Of a DNA stretch of 64,000 nt, positions 8,498 to 17,251 are shown piece by piece. The translations under genes and the position numbers were made by a program. Each line of letters starts with the position of its first letter. Positions within the stretch are counted from its first letter, which is position 1. Under the pieces are notes generated by a model. The model did no database searches. It was not told the origin of the DNA and saw only the letters and a program-made list of their open reading frames with translations. The stretch spans positions 434,001-498,000 of the forward strand of contig NZ_FOOT01000005.1 of assembly GCF_900113285.1 (NCBI RefSeq). The letters are read 5' to 3'. This DNA is from Pontibacter chinhatensis (GTDB lineage: Bacteria > Bacteroidota > Bacteroidia > Cytophagales > Hymenobacteraceae).

Positions 8498-8905
8498 CTA
8501 CTGGAACGGTTCCTCTACCCAAAGCTTACGCGCTACTCCTACACCTACCAAAGTGCCCCGGCCGCCTCCGCGCAGCAGAATGGCTACGTTCTGCCCTTGG
8601 TGCAGCTCGCTGACACTGATGGGCTGGCCCTCAAGGCCTATTTTTTGCGCGGTTGGCTGCACCAGTACATAAGCCCGCTGGTAGCGGGAGTCTATCGAAG
8701 GGGCCAGCGCCTCTATCTCCAGAACCACCTGTCCTTCGCTGTAGTGGCTGGCCAATACTCTTCCCCGGATATCCACCCGCTCAGGGGCCAAGCTTTTATA
8801 AGCCCCTGTTTCCGTTTCCCCGGAAGCATTAGCCGGCGCTGTGGCGGTCTGGCAGCCCGCCAACAGCATGGATAAAATGAGATAGTTGATGTTGCTTGTT
8901 TTCAT
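8498..8905 (-). CDS. Small lipoprotein of unknown function
   Basis: I chose the start at 8905 because MKTSNINYLILSMLLAGC gives a lipoprotein signal with Cys18; an upstream in-frame ATG would place 25 odd residues before it. The mature part (about 117 residues) holds a beta-rich stretch (VDIRGRVLASHYSEGQVVLEIEALAP) and a Gly-rich turn (LLRGGGRGTLVGVGVA) that suggest a small beta barrel or OB-like fold. The family is not recognised. No operon partner is close. Confidence 0.65.
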   Translation of the reverse strand: MKTSNINYLILSMLLAGCQTATAPANASGETETGAYKSLAPERVDIRGRVLASHYSEGQVVLEIEALAPSIDSRYQRAYVLVQPTAQKIGLEGQPISVSELHQGQNVAILLRGGGRGTLVGVGVARKLWVEEPFQ

Positions 8906-9176
8906 GGCGTTTACCCTTGTATCATACTTTACTAACGCAGTGCCGCAGGTTCGGGATGTGCTGTAACTGCTGTACACCAAAGGGTTATACTTTACAGTAC
9001 TCGGTTGCTGGTTTTATACTTTTATTTAGGTAGTAGCTCTGCTATAGCGGGATAATAGCAGATCTTAACGGCCCTAGCTTAAGTAGACGCGTTTGCTTTC
9101 AGCACCGGCTTAAAAACACACAGGCGCTGGATGAAAATGGTCCAGCGCCTGTGCGTCATTCAAATTCGGGCGGGCA

Positions 9177-10103
9177 TTAATTATCTAGCCCCAGCGCGGT
9201 TTTTGCCATAGGCAGGTATTCTTCCGAACCCGACTCCAGCACAAACAACCCGATATTGACGCCGTAGGCTCCCAGCCGCTGCTGTATATGCTCCAGCATG
9301 CGGGGCCATACGTTGCCGCCGGCCTGTTCGTAAGCCTGAAGCAGGGTTTTGGTTGTCTCCTCGCCAAAGGAGGCCAGCAGCGCCACGAAATCAATGGCAG
9401 GGTCGTTCACTTCGGCTTCGGTCCAATCGAGGAAGCCGTTCACCTTTCCGTTTTCGTCGGTCAGGATATGGGCCGCCTGCAGGTCACCATGCACCAGGCT
9501 GGAGTGGCTTGGCCAGAAGCTGTCGTCACGTAACCAGCTTTGCCATTGCTCCCACAGCGGTTGCGCCACACCCAGTTCTTTTTTAACGCGGAGCATCTGC
9601 GTTTCCAGCTTTTGACGCGCCTGCTCCGGCTGGTATACTTTCAGGCCTGCCTGTGCAGCAGCTTCTGTATCCAGGGTGTGCAGGGCAGCCACGGCCTCAC
9701 CTAAAGAGGTGATGAAGGCTTGGGGCAGGTTCTCCGGCTCCAGGTTCCATACATAGCATTTTTGCTCCATATCGATGTTGGCGACAGGTGTGCCTGCTAA
9801 GCGGGGATAGGCAATCAGGCTTTCATGGAAAATCTGCCAGTCGGGTACGGAAACAGGAAGTTTACCCTGCAGCCATTGCAGCACCCTGTGCTCGTTTTGG
9901 GCACGGGGCAATACATCGGGGCGGCGCGGTAGCCGCAGTATCCAATTTTTCTGTTTTACATCCTGTGCGTGAATTACCTGGAAATCCAGTCCGGTTTCGT
10001 TATAGCGGAAGGTTTCCGGTAATAAGTGCAGGCCCTGTGCCTGGGCAATGGAGGTAAAAGCTGCCGGAGCGGCAGGTTTATTTATACTTTCTTTCATGGT
10101 CAA
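9177..10103 (-). CDS. Macrolide 2'-phosphotransferase-like kinase (Mph/APH family)
   Basis: The 308-residue protein follows the MphA/MphB pattern along its length: GLDFQVIHAQD and WILRLPRRPDVL near the N-terminus, VPDWQIF, the catalytic loop HGDLQAAHIL from His205, the metal-binding FLDWTEAEVNDPAIDF, and FGEETTKTLLQAYEQAGG..WPRM near the end. Mph enzymes inactivate macrolides by GTP-dependent phosphorylation of the desosamine 2'-OH. The gene stands alone, with no mobile-element remains and host-like codon use, so it seems a resident chromosomal copy. Actual macrolide activity is inferred; related APH-fold kinases act on other substrates. Confidence 0.8.
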   Translation of the reverse strand: MTMKESINKPAAPAAFTSIAQAQGLHLLPETFRYNETGLDFQVIHAQDVKQKNWILRLPRRPDVLPRAQNEHRVLQWLQGKLPVSVPDWQIFHESLIAYPRLAGTPVANIDMEQKCYVWNLEPENLPQAFITSLGEAVAALHTLDTEAAAQAGLKVYQPEQARQKLETQMLRVKKELGVAQPLWEQWQSWLRDDSFWPSHSSLVHGDLQAAHILTDENGKVNGFLDWTEAEVNDPAIDFVALLASFGEETTKTLLQAYEQAGGNVWPRMLEHIQQRLGAYGVNIGLFVLESGSEEYLPMAKTALGLDN

Positions 10104-10381
10104 CTTGTCTCTGTTAAAATGTTGTACTTTAACCGGCTCGCGCCAGCTGTTTATACTTTGCAGCGCCTATTGATGGGCAACAGAATACCAGCCCGGCCCG
10201 TGTTGGGGCAGGTTAGCAACGCAGCAGCAGCAGTGGATTACAGATAAAGTTGCAGTAAAGAAGTAGTAAAGTTCATGCGGTGTTCAGGTTTTCACTTCAA
10301 GATACGAAACTATACGCAGTTAGGGAAACAGGGTAGGAACTGTGCGGGAGGAAACTGCCCAACGTATAGCCCCGCAAAAAC

Positions 10382-10410
10382 AAAAGCACGGGCCATAAGC
10401 CCGTGCTTTT
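10382..10410. terminator. Bidirectional-looking terminator hairpin
   Basis: AAAAGCACGGGC and GCCCGTGCTTTT form a perfect 12-bp stem around CATAA. It lies 22 bases beyond the stop of the minus-strand lipoprotein at 10433 and probably terminates that gene. Confidence 0.85.
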
Positions 10411-10432
10411 GATATATCCTTCTTAAGCTGGT

Positions 10433-10909
10433 TTACTTCTTTCTAACAAATTTCCAGGTATACACGCCGCGGCGCGAGGTGGTTTTCTCCTGGTCCGGCG
10501 CTTCTTCCGGGAAGCCTGCCCAGTCGAGCTCATCTACCCACACCATCTCGTCGCCAGACAAAGAGGTGACGATGTAGTCGTTGGTTTCAGCGTCCCGCTG
10601 CAGGCGGATATAAGTTGAGTCGTTCGGGTCCGGGAAGGAGTAATTCCATACATCCTTATCTGAGCCACCCGGCAGCGTAACTGTCATTTTCTGGCCATCG
10701 AAATGGAAATTCGCCTGGCGTTTCGAAGTATCGGCATACATCACATCACCGCTGGTGGAGTAGTATATTCTTTCCACAGCCGTGTTCGTCCAGTCGCCTC
10801 TCATATCAGCATCTAGCTCCGAAACCACCGGAATTACAGTCTCTTCGTCGTCGTTACAGGAGGTAAGAAAAAGAGACAGGCATAAGGGTATAAATAATAA
10901 CTTTCTCAT
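10433..10909 (-). CDS. Lipoprotein of unknown function
   Basis: This 158-residue protein carries a clear lipoprotein signal, MRKLLFIPLCLSLFLTSC, with Cys18. The mature domain has alternating strands with aromatic residues (FHFDGQKMTVTLPGG, VWNYSFPDPND, YIVTSLSGDEMVWVDELD), which fits a small lipocalin-like beta barrel common in Bacteroidota surface or periplasmic proteins. That fold guess rests on pattern only. The gene is monocistronic: a strong terminator follows and no gene precedes it within 300 bases. Confidence 0.7.
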   Translation of the reverse strand: MRKLLFIPLCLSLFLTSCNDDEETVIPVVSELDADMRGDWTNTAVERIYYSTSGDVMYADTSKRQANFHFDGQKMTVTLPGGSDKDVWNYSFPDPNDSTYIRLQRDAETNDYIVTSLSGDEMVWVDELDWAGFPEEAPDQEKTTSRRGVYTWKFVRKK

Positions 10910-11217
10910 GAAAAGTACAATTTAGTAAATAAAGGAATTTAGTTTGATGAGGTAGAAGTGGGCCGATAAATGCAGATATATGATTTTTTGTACCCTTAGT
11001 ACGTGCTCATCCCAAAAGGGTTTATTAGAATTTTACAAGATGGAGTTAAATGCCCGGAAGTGGTTGTTAATCAGTTAGGTAAATTACTAGCCATCCGGTT
11101 TCGTTCCCATACGCTCGTGCCGCGGATATTGCAAAGCGGCCGCTTGCCCTTCGCCACAGCCTGGGTGAGCCAGTTACTTGCAAATTGGTTGAGGTTTCCG
11201 AGGTACTTTAAGAGGGC
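10910..11217. other. Intergenic region with a coding-like remnant
   Basis: No supported intact gene is present. On the minus strand, positions 11217 down to 11071 continue the DUF4239 frame for 48 codons after its stop, with ordinary composition (KYLGNLNQFASNWLTQAVAK). This could be a lost C-terminal extension or a remnant of another gene. A 72-codon plus-strand frame (11003-11221) lacks features and is not called. Confidence 0.35.
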
Positions 11218-11994
11218 TTAGTTTTGCTTAAGGCGCTCCAGGCTATGCTGATCTACTTTCACGATGCCACGCACGGGCCGGTCCAGGTCGATGACAATGA
11301 AAACAACCAGACAGATCATGAAGCTCAGCAGGGCCGATGGCAGCGTGGTGCGCCTTTGGCCCAGTCCGCTGCCAAACCCGAGCAGGGCGCCCGAGGTAAT
11401 AAAAACGATAAACAGCAAGTATAAAATCACTTCGGGCACGTGCATGATCAGGAGGGCGTTCCGCTCGTTGTGGGCAGTGACCAGGTTATTGAGTGCCGTA
11501 AGAAAGAAGCCCGTGGTAACCGGGTTAGGGTCCAGGCGGGCGGCTCTCACGCCCAAATCCCAGAGCGATCGCTGCAGCCCTTCCGTTTTGGTGGCCAGCG
11601 CCTCCTGCTCTTTCACCATCGCGTAATTTGTGTTGCTTAAGGCCAGCCGCAGATCGATGTACTGTTGCAACTGCGCGCGGGTGAGCGAGTCGTAGGGGGT
11701 GGGGAGCAGGTGCGTGCGCATGAGAGCCGTGCCGATGGCGTTTGCCTCGTTGATGACGGATTCGCTACGGTCGTTGTACGTTTGCAGCGACATGTTAAAG
11801 GCAAAACCGAGTATAAGCGCCAGCAAACCCAGGGTGCCGGCCTGTATGGTGTTGGTTTGCGCTTTTACGTCCTTGTCGGTATTGCGCTGGTGGTGGCGGC
11901 CAATCTGGTAGCCGGCTTCCTGGGCCAGCAGGATCAGCACAAACAGCACCGCCACAATCAGGATACTATTCTGCCCGTACAAATAGTCTTTCAT
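11218..11994 (-). CDS. DUF4239 (bestrophin-like) membrane protein
   Basis: The 258-residue protein has two N-terminal membrane helices (about residues 10-30 and 50-68) and two C-terminal ones (about 185-208 and 220-240), flanking a helical soluble part. The segment GLLALILGFAFNMSLQTYNDR followed by E-A-N-A-I-G-T is characteristic of DUF4239 proteins, which are distantly related to bestrophin channels. Function is not established for the family. The gene stands alone, divergent from the lipoprotein pair at 12249. Confidence 0.8.
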   Translation of the reverse strand: MKDYLYGQNSILIVAVLFVLILLAQEAGYQIGRHHQRNTDKDVKAQTNTIQAGTLGLLALILGFAFNMSLQTYNDRSESVINEANAIGTALMRTHLLPTPYDSLTRAQLQQYIDLRLALSNTNYAMVKEQEALATKTEGLQRSLWDLGVRAARLDPNPVTTGFFLTALNNLVTAHNERNALLIMHVPEVILYLLFIVFITSGALLGFGSGLGQRRTTLPSALLSFMICLVVFIVIDLDRPVRGIVKVDQHSLERLKQN

Positions 11995-12248
11995 GCCTTT
12001 TATACTTCTCTGAGCCAGCCGCAGGCACCTATAAAGCGGCTATGCCCTATACGTTATTTTCCGCACGGAAGAAGTATAATAGTACAGCCGTATCCATCCT
12101 GATAACCACTTTTAACAGGAAGCCCGCCCGCTGCCGCAAACGCACTGATGGGCCGCCCATTGCAGATTTGAGAAGCAAGAATAAATATAGACCAGCGTGT
12201 ATACTTTTCTTGGAAAAACGATATATTTGGCTGCCCTATACTTTTCAC

Positions 12249-12941
12249 ATGAAAACACGCTTCGCCTTCTTCTTCTCTCTTATTTTATTGATTTCCTGCA
12301 CAAAAGAATCGGACCGTCCTGACATGGATTACCCGACCACCTTTAAACTCAGGCGCTTTGATCAGGTGCAGCCGGTCCGGATGTTTACCCGGAATGGGGA
12401 GGTAAAAGACGCGGCCTTCATCAAAAAACACGCCCTGACCCAAAGAATGCAAATGCTCTATGATGTGGGAGCCACAGCGCCCGACGATGCGTCTGCTACA
12501 GACATTACCTTGTTGTCCCGCTCAGAAGCAGAAATGAATAGTGGGAGCCTTACGAGGTATGACGTAAAGAAACAGGGCGATGCCTTGCTGCTTACCTCCA
12601 AGGAAGAACGCTCTTCCGGGTATAGTCGCAGCGATGAGTTTTACATGGACCTGATGATTGGCCTGAGCAAGTATAAACCCCTTATTTATGATAAACAGCC
12701 ATTGCCTCCTGCCTCAAACACTGGGTTTACTTATACCTATAAAACGAAAGAACAGCTTGTTGCCTCTGTAAAAGGACAGGAGTTGCTCGTTCACCGGCTG
12801 GCCTTTGCCTATCAAAATCTGCACAGCTGGCGCAGTCTCGTTATCAACAACCAGTTCGACCCAACAGGTATTTCCCTGCTCCGCGATGGGGATACGCTGG
12901 TAATACAGGAGTTTGCAATAGTAGGTGTGCCTGTAAAGTAA
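12249..12941 (+). CDS. Lipoprotein of unknown function
   Basis: The start at 12249 gives MKTRFAFFFSLILLISC, a lipoprotein signal with Cys17; the frame is open upstream but that part is not protein-like. The mature 213 residues include KLRRFDQVQPVRMFTRNGEVKDAAFIKKH, a pattern seen in small Bacteroidota lipoproteins that follow an N-terminal Asp/Pro linker. The domain is unrecognised. The next gene, also a lipoprotein, begins 47 bases later, so the two may be co-transcribed. Confidence 0.7.
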   Translation: MKTRFAFFFSLILLISCTKESDRPDMDYPTTFKLRRFDQVQPVRMFTRNGEVKDAAFIKKHALTQRMQMLYDVGATAPDDASATDITLLSRSEAEMNSGSLTRYDVKKQGDALLLTSKEERSSGYSRSDEFYMDLMIGLSKYKPLIYDKQPLPPASNTGFTYTYKTKEQLVASVKGQELLVHRLAFAYQNLHSWRSLVINNQFDPTGISLLRDGDTLVIQEFAIVGVPVK

Positions 12942-12988
12942 CCAAATTGCCCCGTCACCTTGAAGCTGTCTTACAAAGCAAAGCTGCC

Positions 12989-13798
12989 ATGAAAACAAAA
13001 CTGCGCTTTCTTCTTCCTTTGGTAGTGTTGCTTGGGGGCTGCTCCGGGAGCGATGTGCCGGCGCCTGACCTGCCTGCCTGTTTGCTGGTAGAGCAGGTTT
13101 CTACAATCACCTACGATCCAGTTCTGCTTCCTGACAACCCCATCCCAACCCAGACAATCGCGACTCGCTTTGACTACACCGACAAGCATGTATTGGCCAC
13201 TGTTTTCGAGACAGAAGATGCAGGAGACTACTTCGAGAGAGCTGATTTAAAGTATAACAAAAAGGGCCAGCTCACCGAAATCATACATCAGCGCTACCGC
13301 TATGTGAACGAGTACAACGGACAGGGGAAACTGGCCAGGCAGACCAGGTACGCCGATCGGATGGGCGACCACAAAGAGGAGGAAACAGGTTATTATACCT
13401 TTACCTACAACAGCCAGCAGGAACTCGCGGAGGCTCATTATTTCAACATGGCTTCCGGAAAGGCGGTTCCGGAGTTGACATGGCTCTATACTTACGTGGA
13501 GGGTGATCCGGTATATATAGAACAGCTGGAGCCGGGTGGTGAGAGCTATTACCAGGCAGCGATAACGTATGACGACAAACACCTGCCAAGCCCGTTATTT
13601 GCTTCACTGTATTTTGAGCCGCTGCGTCCGCCATCGGTGCACAACCAGGTGAGCTATACTGTGCAGAACGATAACCCAAGTTACGCCAGCTATACCACAG
13701 TCTATACTTATAATGCAGCAGGGTTTTCGGTTACGGCTACTACCCGTTTTACTAACGGTATGGAACAGGCGGTGACCTATACTTATCAGTGTGAGTAA
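12989..13798 (+). CDS. Lipoprotein with YD-like beta repeats
   Basis: Starting at 12989 the protein begins MKTKLRFLLPLVVLLGGC, a lipoprotein signal with Cys18; an upstream GTG-type extension is unlikely. The mature part has repeated short strands of the form Y-N-x-x-G-x-L (LKYNKKGQLTEI, YNGQGKLARQTRY, YNSQQELAEAHYF, YTYNAAGFSVTAT), like the YD/RHS-type beta repeats in DUF4595-like Bacteroidota lipoproteins. It is likely a surface-exposed or periplasmic beta structure. Role unknown. Confidence 0.7.
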   Translation: MKTKLRFLLPLVVLLGGCSGSDVPAPDLPACLLVEQVSTITYDPVLLPDNPIPTQTIATRFDYTDKHVLATVFETEDAGDYFERADLKYNKKGQLTEIIHQRYRYVNEYNGQGKLARQTRYADRMGDHKEEETGYYTFTYNSQQELAEAHYFNMASGKAVPELTWLYTYVEGDPVYIEQLEPGGESYYQAAITYDDKHLPSPLFASLYFEPLRPPSVHNQVSYTVQNDNPSYASYTTVYTYNAAGFSVTATTRFTNGMEQAVTYTYQCE

Positions 13799-13845
13799 AG
13801 ACGGCGAGATAACCGCGAGAACCCTCCATCTTCAGCCCACTTATA

Positions 13846-14469
13846 CTACCCTTCGCTTTTGTAATCATCCAGTATCGCCTGCAGCTCCTGGAGAGGCCGG
13901 AGAAAGTACTTTTTGTTTTCGTTCTGGATAGCCAGAAAGCAGCTCAGCAGCGTGAGGAGGTAGGTTACGATGGCGCCGGTCAGGAAGGCCGTCACACCTC
14001 CGGGGAAGTATAGGTTGAACACTAGGATTACGCCTATGGCAGACAGGAGCGGTATCAGCACAAGGTCATACCGCTTCTTGAAAGTATAAAACCCTGCCAG
14101 CCGGCGCCGCTGCTCGCTCACGTAAGTATAAATGGAGGCCTCACTCGTCCTGTTAAACTTTGCCACAGCCATTTGCTTGTAGCGTTTCAGCATGATGGCT
14201 GTGAACGGCACCGTCACCCCGAAGCCGAGCAGGCACAGGAGCAGGACATCCGTATCAACCCCGTACCGGATAGCGACGTGGCTTAACAAGGCATACACGA
14301 TGATATGCAAAGTAAACGTTGCCCAGAAATAGCGAAAGATGCTGTTGTTTTGCTTTTTCATTCTTGTTCGGATTATATGGTTAAAGGTAGCGGCATCGTA
14401 GGGAGCGGCAACCCTGAGGTCAGATTGCTCCACGTTCCACTTTTGCTTCAGTTCATCTAGGGTTGGCAT
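13846..14469 (-). CDS. Membrane protein, probable partner of the adjacent ECF sigma factor
   Basis: The 207-residue protein begins with a soluble stretch (LDELKQKWNVEQSDL, then a helix ending RTRMKKQN). Four membrane helices follow at roughly 45-65, 72-92, 135-155 and 160-180. Its start lies inside the end of the sigma factor gene (17-base overlap), so the two are translationally coupled. An N-terminal cytoplasmic segment plus helices, right after an ECF sigma gene, is the layout of many anti-sigma factors. No known anti-sigma domain is recognisable, so the role is inferred from context. Confidence 0.65.
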   Translation of the reverse strand: MPTLDELKQKWNVEQSDLRVAAPYDAATFNHIIRTRMKKQNNSIFRYFWATFTLHIIVYALLSHVAIRYGVDTDVLLLCLLGFGVTVPFTAIMLKRYKQMAVAKFNRTSEASIYTYVSEQRRRLAGFYTFKKRYDLVLIPLLSAIGVILVFNLYFPGGVTAFLTGAIVTYLLTLLSCFLAIQNENKKYFLRPLQELQAILDDYKSEG

Positions 14470-14974
14470 GGGAGTAGGGGTTTTCTTGTTTCTTCAGCAT
14501 CTTCTCCAGTTCCTTCTTTATGCGCACCAGGCGCACGCTCACGTTGCTTTTGGTCAGACCGGTTACCTGCGCAATCTCCTCGTAGCGCAAATCCTCCAGG
14601 TATAGCAGCACGACGGCCTTGTTCAGCGGTGAGAGGGTAGCAATGGCCGCATGGAGCTGCTTTATACTTTCCTCCTGGTGTCCGGCCGGTTCGTCGGGTA
14701 TCTGGTGATGGCCCGGCGAAAGCGGTTGGCTTTGGTGTTTGCGCTCCTTGCGCCGGTAGGTCAGGGCGGTGTTCAGGCAGACGCGGTACATCCAGGTAGA
14801 GAACTTGGAGCGACCGTCGAAGCCCGGGTACGACCGCCAGAGTTGGTAGAGCATTTCCTGGATCACATCCTGCTTCTCCTCCGCGTCATCAAAGTATAAA
14901 CCACAGACCTTATGCGCTATGCCCAGGTGCTGGTTTAGCTGCTGCATAAAGGTGTCGTTTACGTGCTCTGCCAT
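14453..14974 (-). CDS. ECF-type RNA polymerase sigma factor
   Basis: The 173-residue protein has sigma region 2 at about residues 10-80 (DVIQEMLYQLWRSYPGFDGRSKFSTWMYRVCLN is the 2.2-2.4 helix pattern) and region 4 at about 110-160 with the HTH segment LRYEEIAQVTGLTKSNVSVRL. It would direct core RNA polymerase to a small regulon, probably under control of the membrane protein encoded by the overlapping downstream gene. Its own promoter region (14975-15020) shows no clear -7 box. Confidence 0.9.
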   Translation of the reverse strand: MAEHVNDTFMQQLNQHLGIAHKVCGLYFDDAEEKQDVIQEMLYQLWRSYPGFDGRSKFSTWMYRVCLNTALTYRRKERKHQSQPLSPGHHQIPDEPAGHQEESIKQLHAAIATLSPLNKAVVLLYLEDLRYEEIAQVTGLTKSNVSVRLVRIKKELEKMLKKQENPYSHANPR

Positions 14975-15142
14975 CGTGCTTTCGGTTTACATCAGGTTAT
15001 CCTATTAGTTGCAGAAGTTAAGGGAAAACTACATCGAAGCTAAAGTTTTTTAGAAGTATGATGTACAGGGAGAAAGGGGGGATAATAATAAAATTGCATC
15101 TCAGGAGTGGCGGGACAAAGTAAAGTATAGCTGCGTGGGAAA

Positions 15143-15168
15143 AAGCACGAGCTGCAAGCTCGCGCCAG
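15143..15168. repeat. Hairpin repeat CGAGCT-GCA-AGCTCG (family D)
   Basis: The hairpin GCACGAGCTGCAAGCTCG is followed by CGCCAG. It is one of a family in which the arms differ but stay complementary around a GCA/ACA loop and end in CGCCAG. Related copies occur at 17.4, 18.1, 21.8, 23.2, 29.5, 44.0, 51.5 and 59.5 kb. Confidence 0.7.
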
Positions 15169-15230
15169 CGGGGGGTAAACCAAATACATTTCCAGTGGTA
15201 GAAAGAGGAAACCAAGAGCGTATGTGAGCC

Positions 15231-16079
15231 ATGAACCTGGAGCATACTTTTTACCGCTTGCCAAATGTAAGCCTGCATGCCGCCACCGCCGGGGACAAAG
15301 GGGGCGAGGTGATATTGTTCCTGCACGGTTTTCCGGAGTGCTGGTATGGTTGGCGTAAGCAACTTTTATTTTTTGCCGGGCAGGGCTATTACGTTGTGGC
15401 TCCCGACCAGCGTGGCTATAACCTGAGTAGCAAACCTTCCGGTGTAAAGGCCTATACCCTGGAAAAACTGACTGCCGATATCGTTGAACTCATCGGGCAG
15501 CTGGGCAAAGAAAAAGTGATACTGGTGGGGCATGATTGGGGTGGGGTAGTAGCCTGGGCGCTGGCGATGCACTTCCCGCATTTGCTGCACAAACTCGTCG
15601 TCTTGAACATGCCGCACCCGGGCGTGTTGCAGGAGCATCTCCGGCAAAACCCAAAGCAGATGCTCCGGAGCTGGTATACTGCCATTTTCCAGCTGCCGCT
15701 GCTACCCGAGAAAGCCCTGCAGGCGCTGGACTATAAACTACTGGAACAAGCCATGACCGGCACAGCTCATGCCCATACTTTTTCCGAAGAAGACCTGGCG
15801 GTTTACCGGGAGGCATGGCAACAACCCGGTGCACTGAGCAGCATGATCAACTGGTACAGAGCATTCAAGTACACGCACCTACACTTAAGTAAAAAAGTAG
15901 AAGTGCCCACACTATTGATCTGGGGCAAGAAAGACACAGCCCTTGGTGCTGAAATGGCAAAACCAAGTATAGCCAAATGCCCGAACGGGAAACTGGTCTT
16001 TCTGAAAGATGCGACTCACTGGCTGCATCATGAGCATCCGGAAAAGGTGAATCGGGAGATACTTTCGTTTCTGAATTAA
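15231..16079 (+). CDS. Alpha/beta hydrolase, epoxide hydrolase-like
   Basis: This 282-residue enzyme has the oxyanion motif HGFPECWYGW, the segment VVAPDQRGYNLSSKP, and the nucleophile elbow GHDWGG with Asp102 instead of Ser. That Asp and the W after it are typical of epoxide hydrolases and haloalkane dehalogenases. The catalytic His is likely H263 in ATHWLHHEHPEKVN, and a cap domain lies between about residues 130 and 210. It would hydrolyse an epoxide or haloalkane in the cytoplasm. It has no signal peptide and no close partner gene. Confidence 0.88.
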   Translation: MNLEHTFYRLPNVSLHAATAGDKGGEVILFLHGFPECWYGWRKQLLFFAGQGYYVVAPDQRGYNLSSKPSGVKAYTLEKLTADIVELIGQLGKEKVILVGHDWGGVVAWALAMHFPHLLHKLVVLNMPHPGVLQEHLRQNPKQMLRSWYTAIFQLPLLPEKALQALDYKLLEQAMTGTAHAHTFSEEDLAVYREAWQQPGALSSMINWYRAFKYTHLHLSKKVEVPTLLIWGKKDTALGAEMAKPSIAKCPNGKLVFLKDATHWLHHEHPEKVNREILSFLN

Positions 16080-16204
16080 GTCAGCGTTTAAGGATGCAGT
16101 CCACCTTGCCTGGCAACAACGAGGCGCAACTGGATAAGATAGAAGTAATCTCTTTTCTGTTTCCCTCGTTTGTACATAGATATATCACTAACCTGTTTAT
16201 ACTT

Positions 16205-16558
16205 ATGATTTTACCTGCCAAACTCCTCCTGATCCTTTCCCTGCCGCTGGCTATGGCTTTTTCGGTTCTGCACCACGGCTGGGCCAACTACGACCAGACC
16301 ACCACGCTGGATTATACCGGATTGGTAAAGGAAATCACTTATGAGAACCCGCACGGCATGCTGCAGCTAGAGCACGAGGACAAAACCTGGACGGTGGTCC
16401 TGGCCCCACCCAGCCGCATGAACGCTCGCGGCCTGACGAAGGACATGATCCAGCCCGGCGACTCAGTGCGCGTAGTGGGCTATCCGCATAAAGAAGTGAA
16501 GGACGAGATGCGGGCGGAGCGGATTTACGTGGGCGATAAAAAAGTAGAGCTCCGCTAG
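16205..16558 (+). CDS. DUF6152 family periplasmic protein
   Basis: With the start at 16205 the 117-residue protein begins with a signal peptide (MILPAKLLLILSLPLAMAFS) and continues HHGWANYDQTTTLDYTGLVKE, a typical DUF6152 beginning. A small beta domain follows with the motif NPHGMLQLE and W-T-V-V-L-A-P-P-S-R-M. These small proteins are exported and of unknown role. The stop is two bases before the next start, so it forms a two-gene operon with the DUF6644-like membrane protein; the pairing is common in related genomes. Confidence 0.75.
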   Translation: MILPAKLLLILSLPLAMAFSVLHHGWANYDQTTTLDYTGLVKEITYENPHGMLQLEHEDKTWTVVLAPPSRMNARGLTKDMIQPGDSVRVVGYPHKEVKDEMRAERIYVGDKKVELR

Positions 16559-16560
16559 CA

Positions 16561-17046
16561 GTGCCTGGTACTCTGGCAGAAATGCTGCAGGCGCTGGAGG
16601 TCTCCGCACTAGCCAGCGGCATCCGGCAGTCTACCTGGCTATACCCTTTCCTGGAGATTGTGCACATCCTGGGTATCGTGCTGCTGGTGGGCGCTGCCTT
16701 CCTGTTCGATCTGCGTTTGCTCGGCTTTTCCAGAAAACTGCCTGTCCCGGACCTGGCCCGCCACCTGCTGCCCTGGTCCAGGAGGGGTTTGTACCTGATT
16801 GTGCCTTCCGGTATACTCTTGTTCAGTACCAATGCAGTGGCCCTGGCAGGCGACACCGTTTTTCACATGAAGCTGATACTGCTGGTAGTGGGCGGCTTAA
16901 ATGCAGGCCTGTTTCACCGGTTTCTCGCGCCTTCCGCACCAAACTGGGGGCAGGGCAATACACCCTTCGCCGCAAAAGCCGTAGCGTTATGCTCGATGGT
17001 GGTGTGGGTAGCGGTGATCACGTTCGGGCGCCTGCTGGCGTATTAA
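16561..17046 (+). CDS. DUF6644-like integral membrane protein
   Basis: The 161-residue protein starts with GTG two bases after the DUF6152 stop. Four membrane helices are visible: about residues 25-50 (YPFLEIVHILGIVLLVGAAF), 72-92, 98-116 and 135-158. Conserved-looking His residues fall in helix 1 (EIVHIL) and near HMKLIL. Such His positions could bind heme or metal, which is inference. It is the second gene of a two-gene operon ended by the hairpin at 17126. Confidence 0.7.
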   Translation: MPGTLAEMLQALEVSALASGIRQSTWLYPFLEIVHILGIVLLVGAAFLFDLRLLGFSRKLPVPDLARHLLPWSRRGLYLIVPSGILLFSTNAVALAGDTVFHMKLILLVVGGLNAGLFHRFLAPSAPNWGQGNTPFAAKAVALCSMVVWVAVITFGRLLAY

Positions 17047-17125
17047 ATTTGTTTAAACCGATGTATAAGTTGGAGGACTTGCTGTATCAACAGAAGTATG
17101 CCGCTCCGCAGTTTTATACTGTATC

Positions 17126-17151
17126 AGGGGCAGCTTAATGCCCTTTTTTTT
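17126..17151 (+). terminator. Rho-independent terminator
   Basis: GGGCA and TGCCC form a short stem around GCTTAA, followed by eight T. It lies 80 bases after the DUF6644-like stop. Confidence 0.7.
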
Positions 17152-17251
17152 GTCATCCTGAAAGGATCATCCTGGTGGCGAGAAGTAGAAGCTTTATCTC
17201 CGGGGTAGAGGCCCTCTTTTTTTACAAAAGGAAAACCTCAGCAAGTGATTA

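Noticed and set aside
15018..15362. Minus-strand frame of 114 codons before and within the epoxide hydrolase gene
   Set aside because: It runs through a family D hairpin and the start of a well-supported enzyme; no motif.
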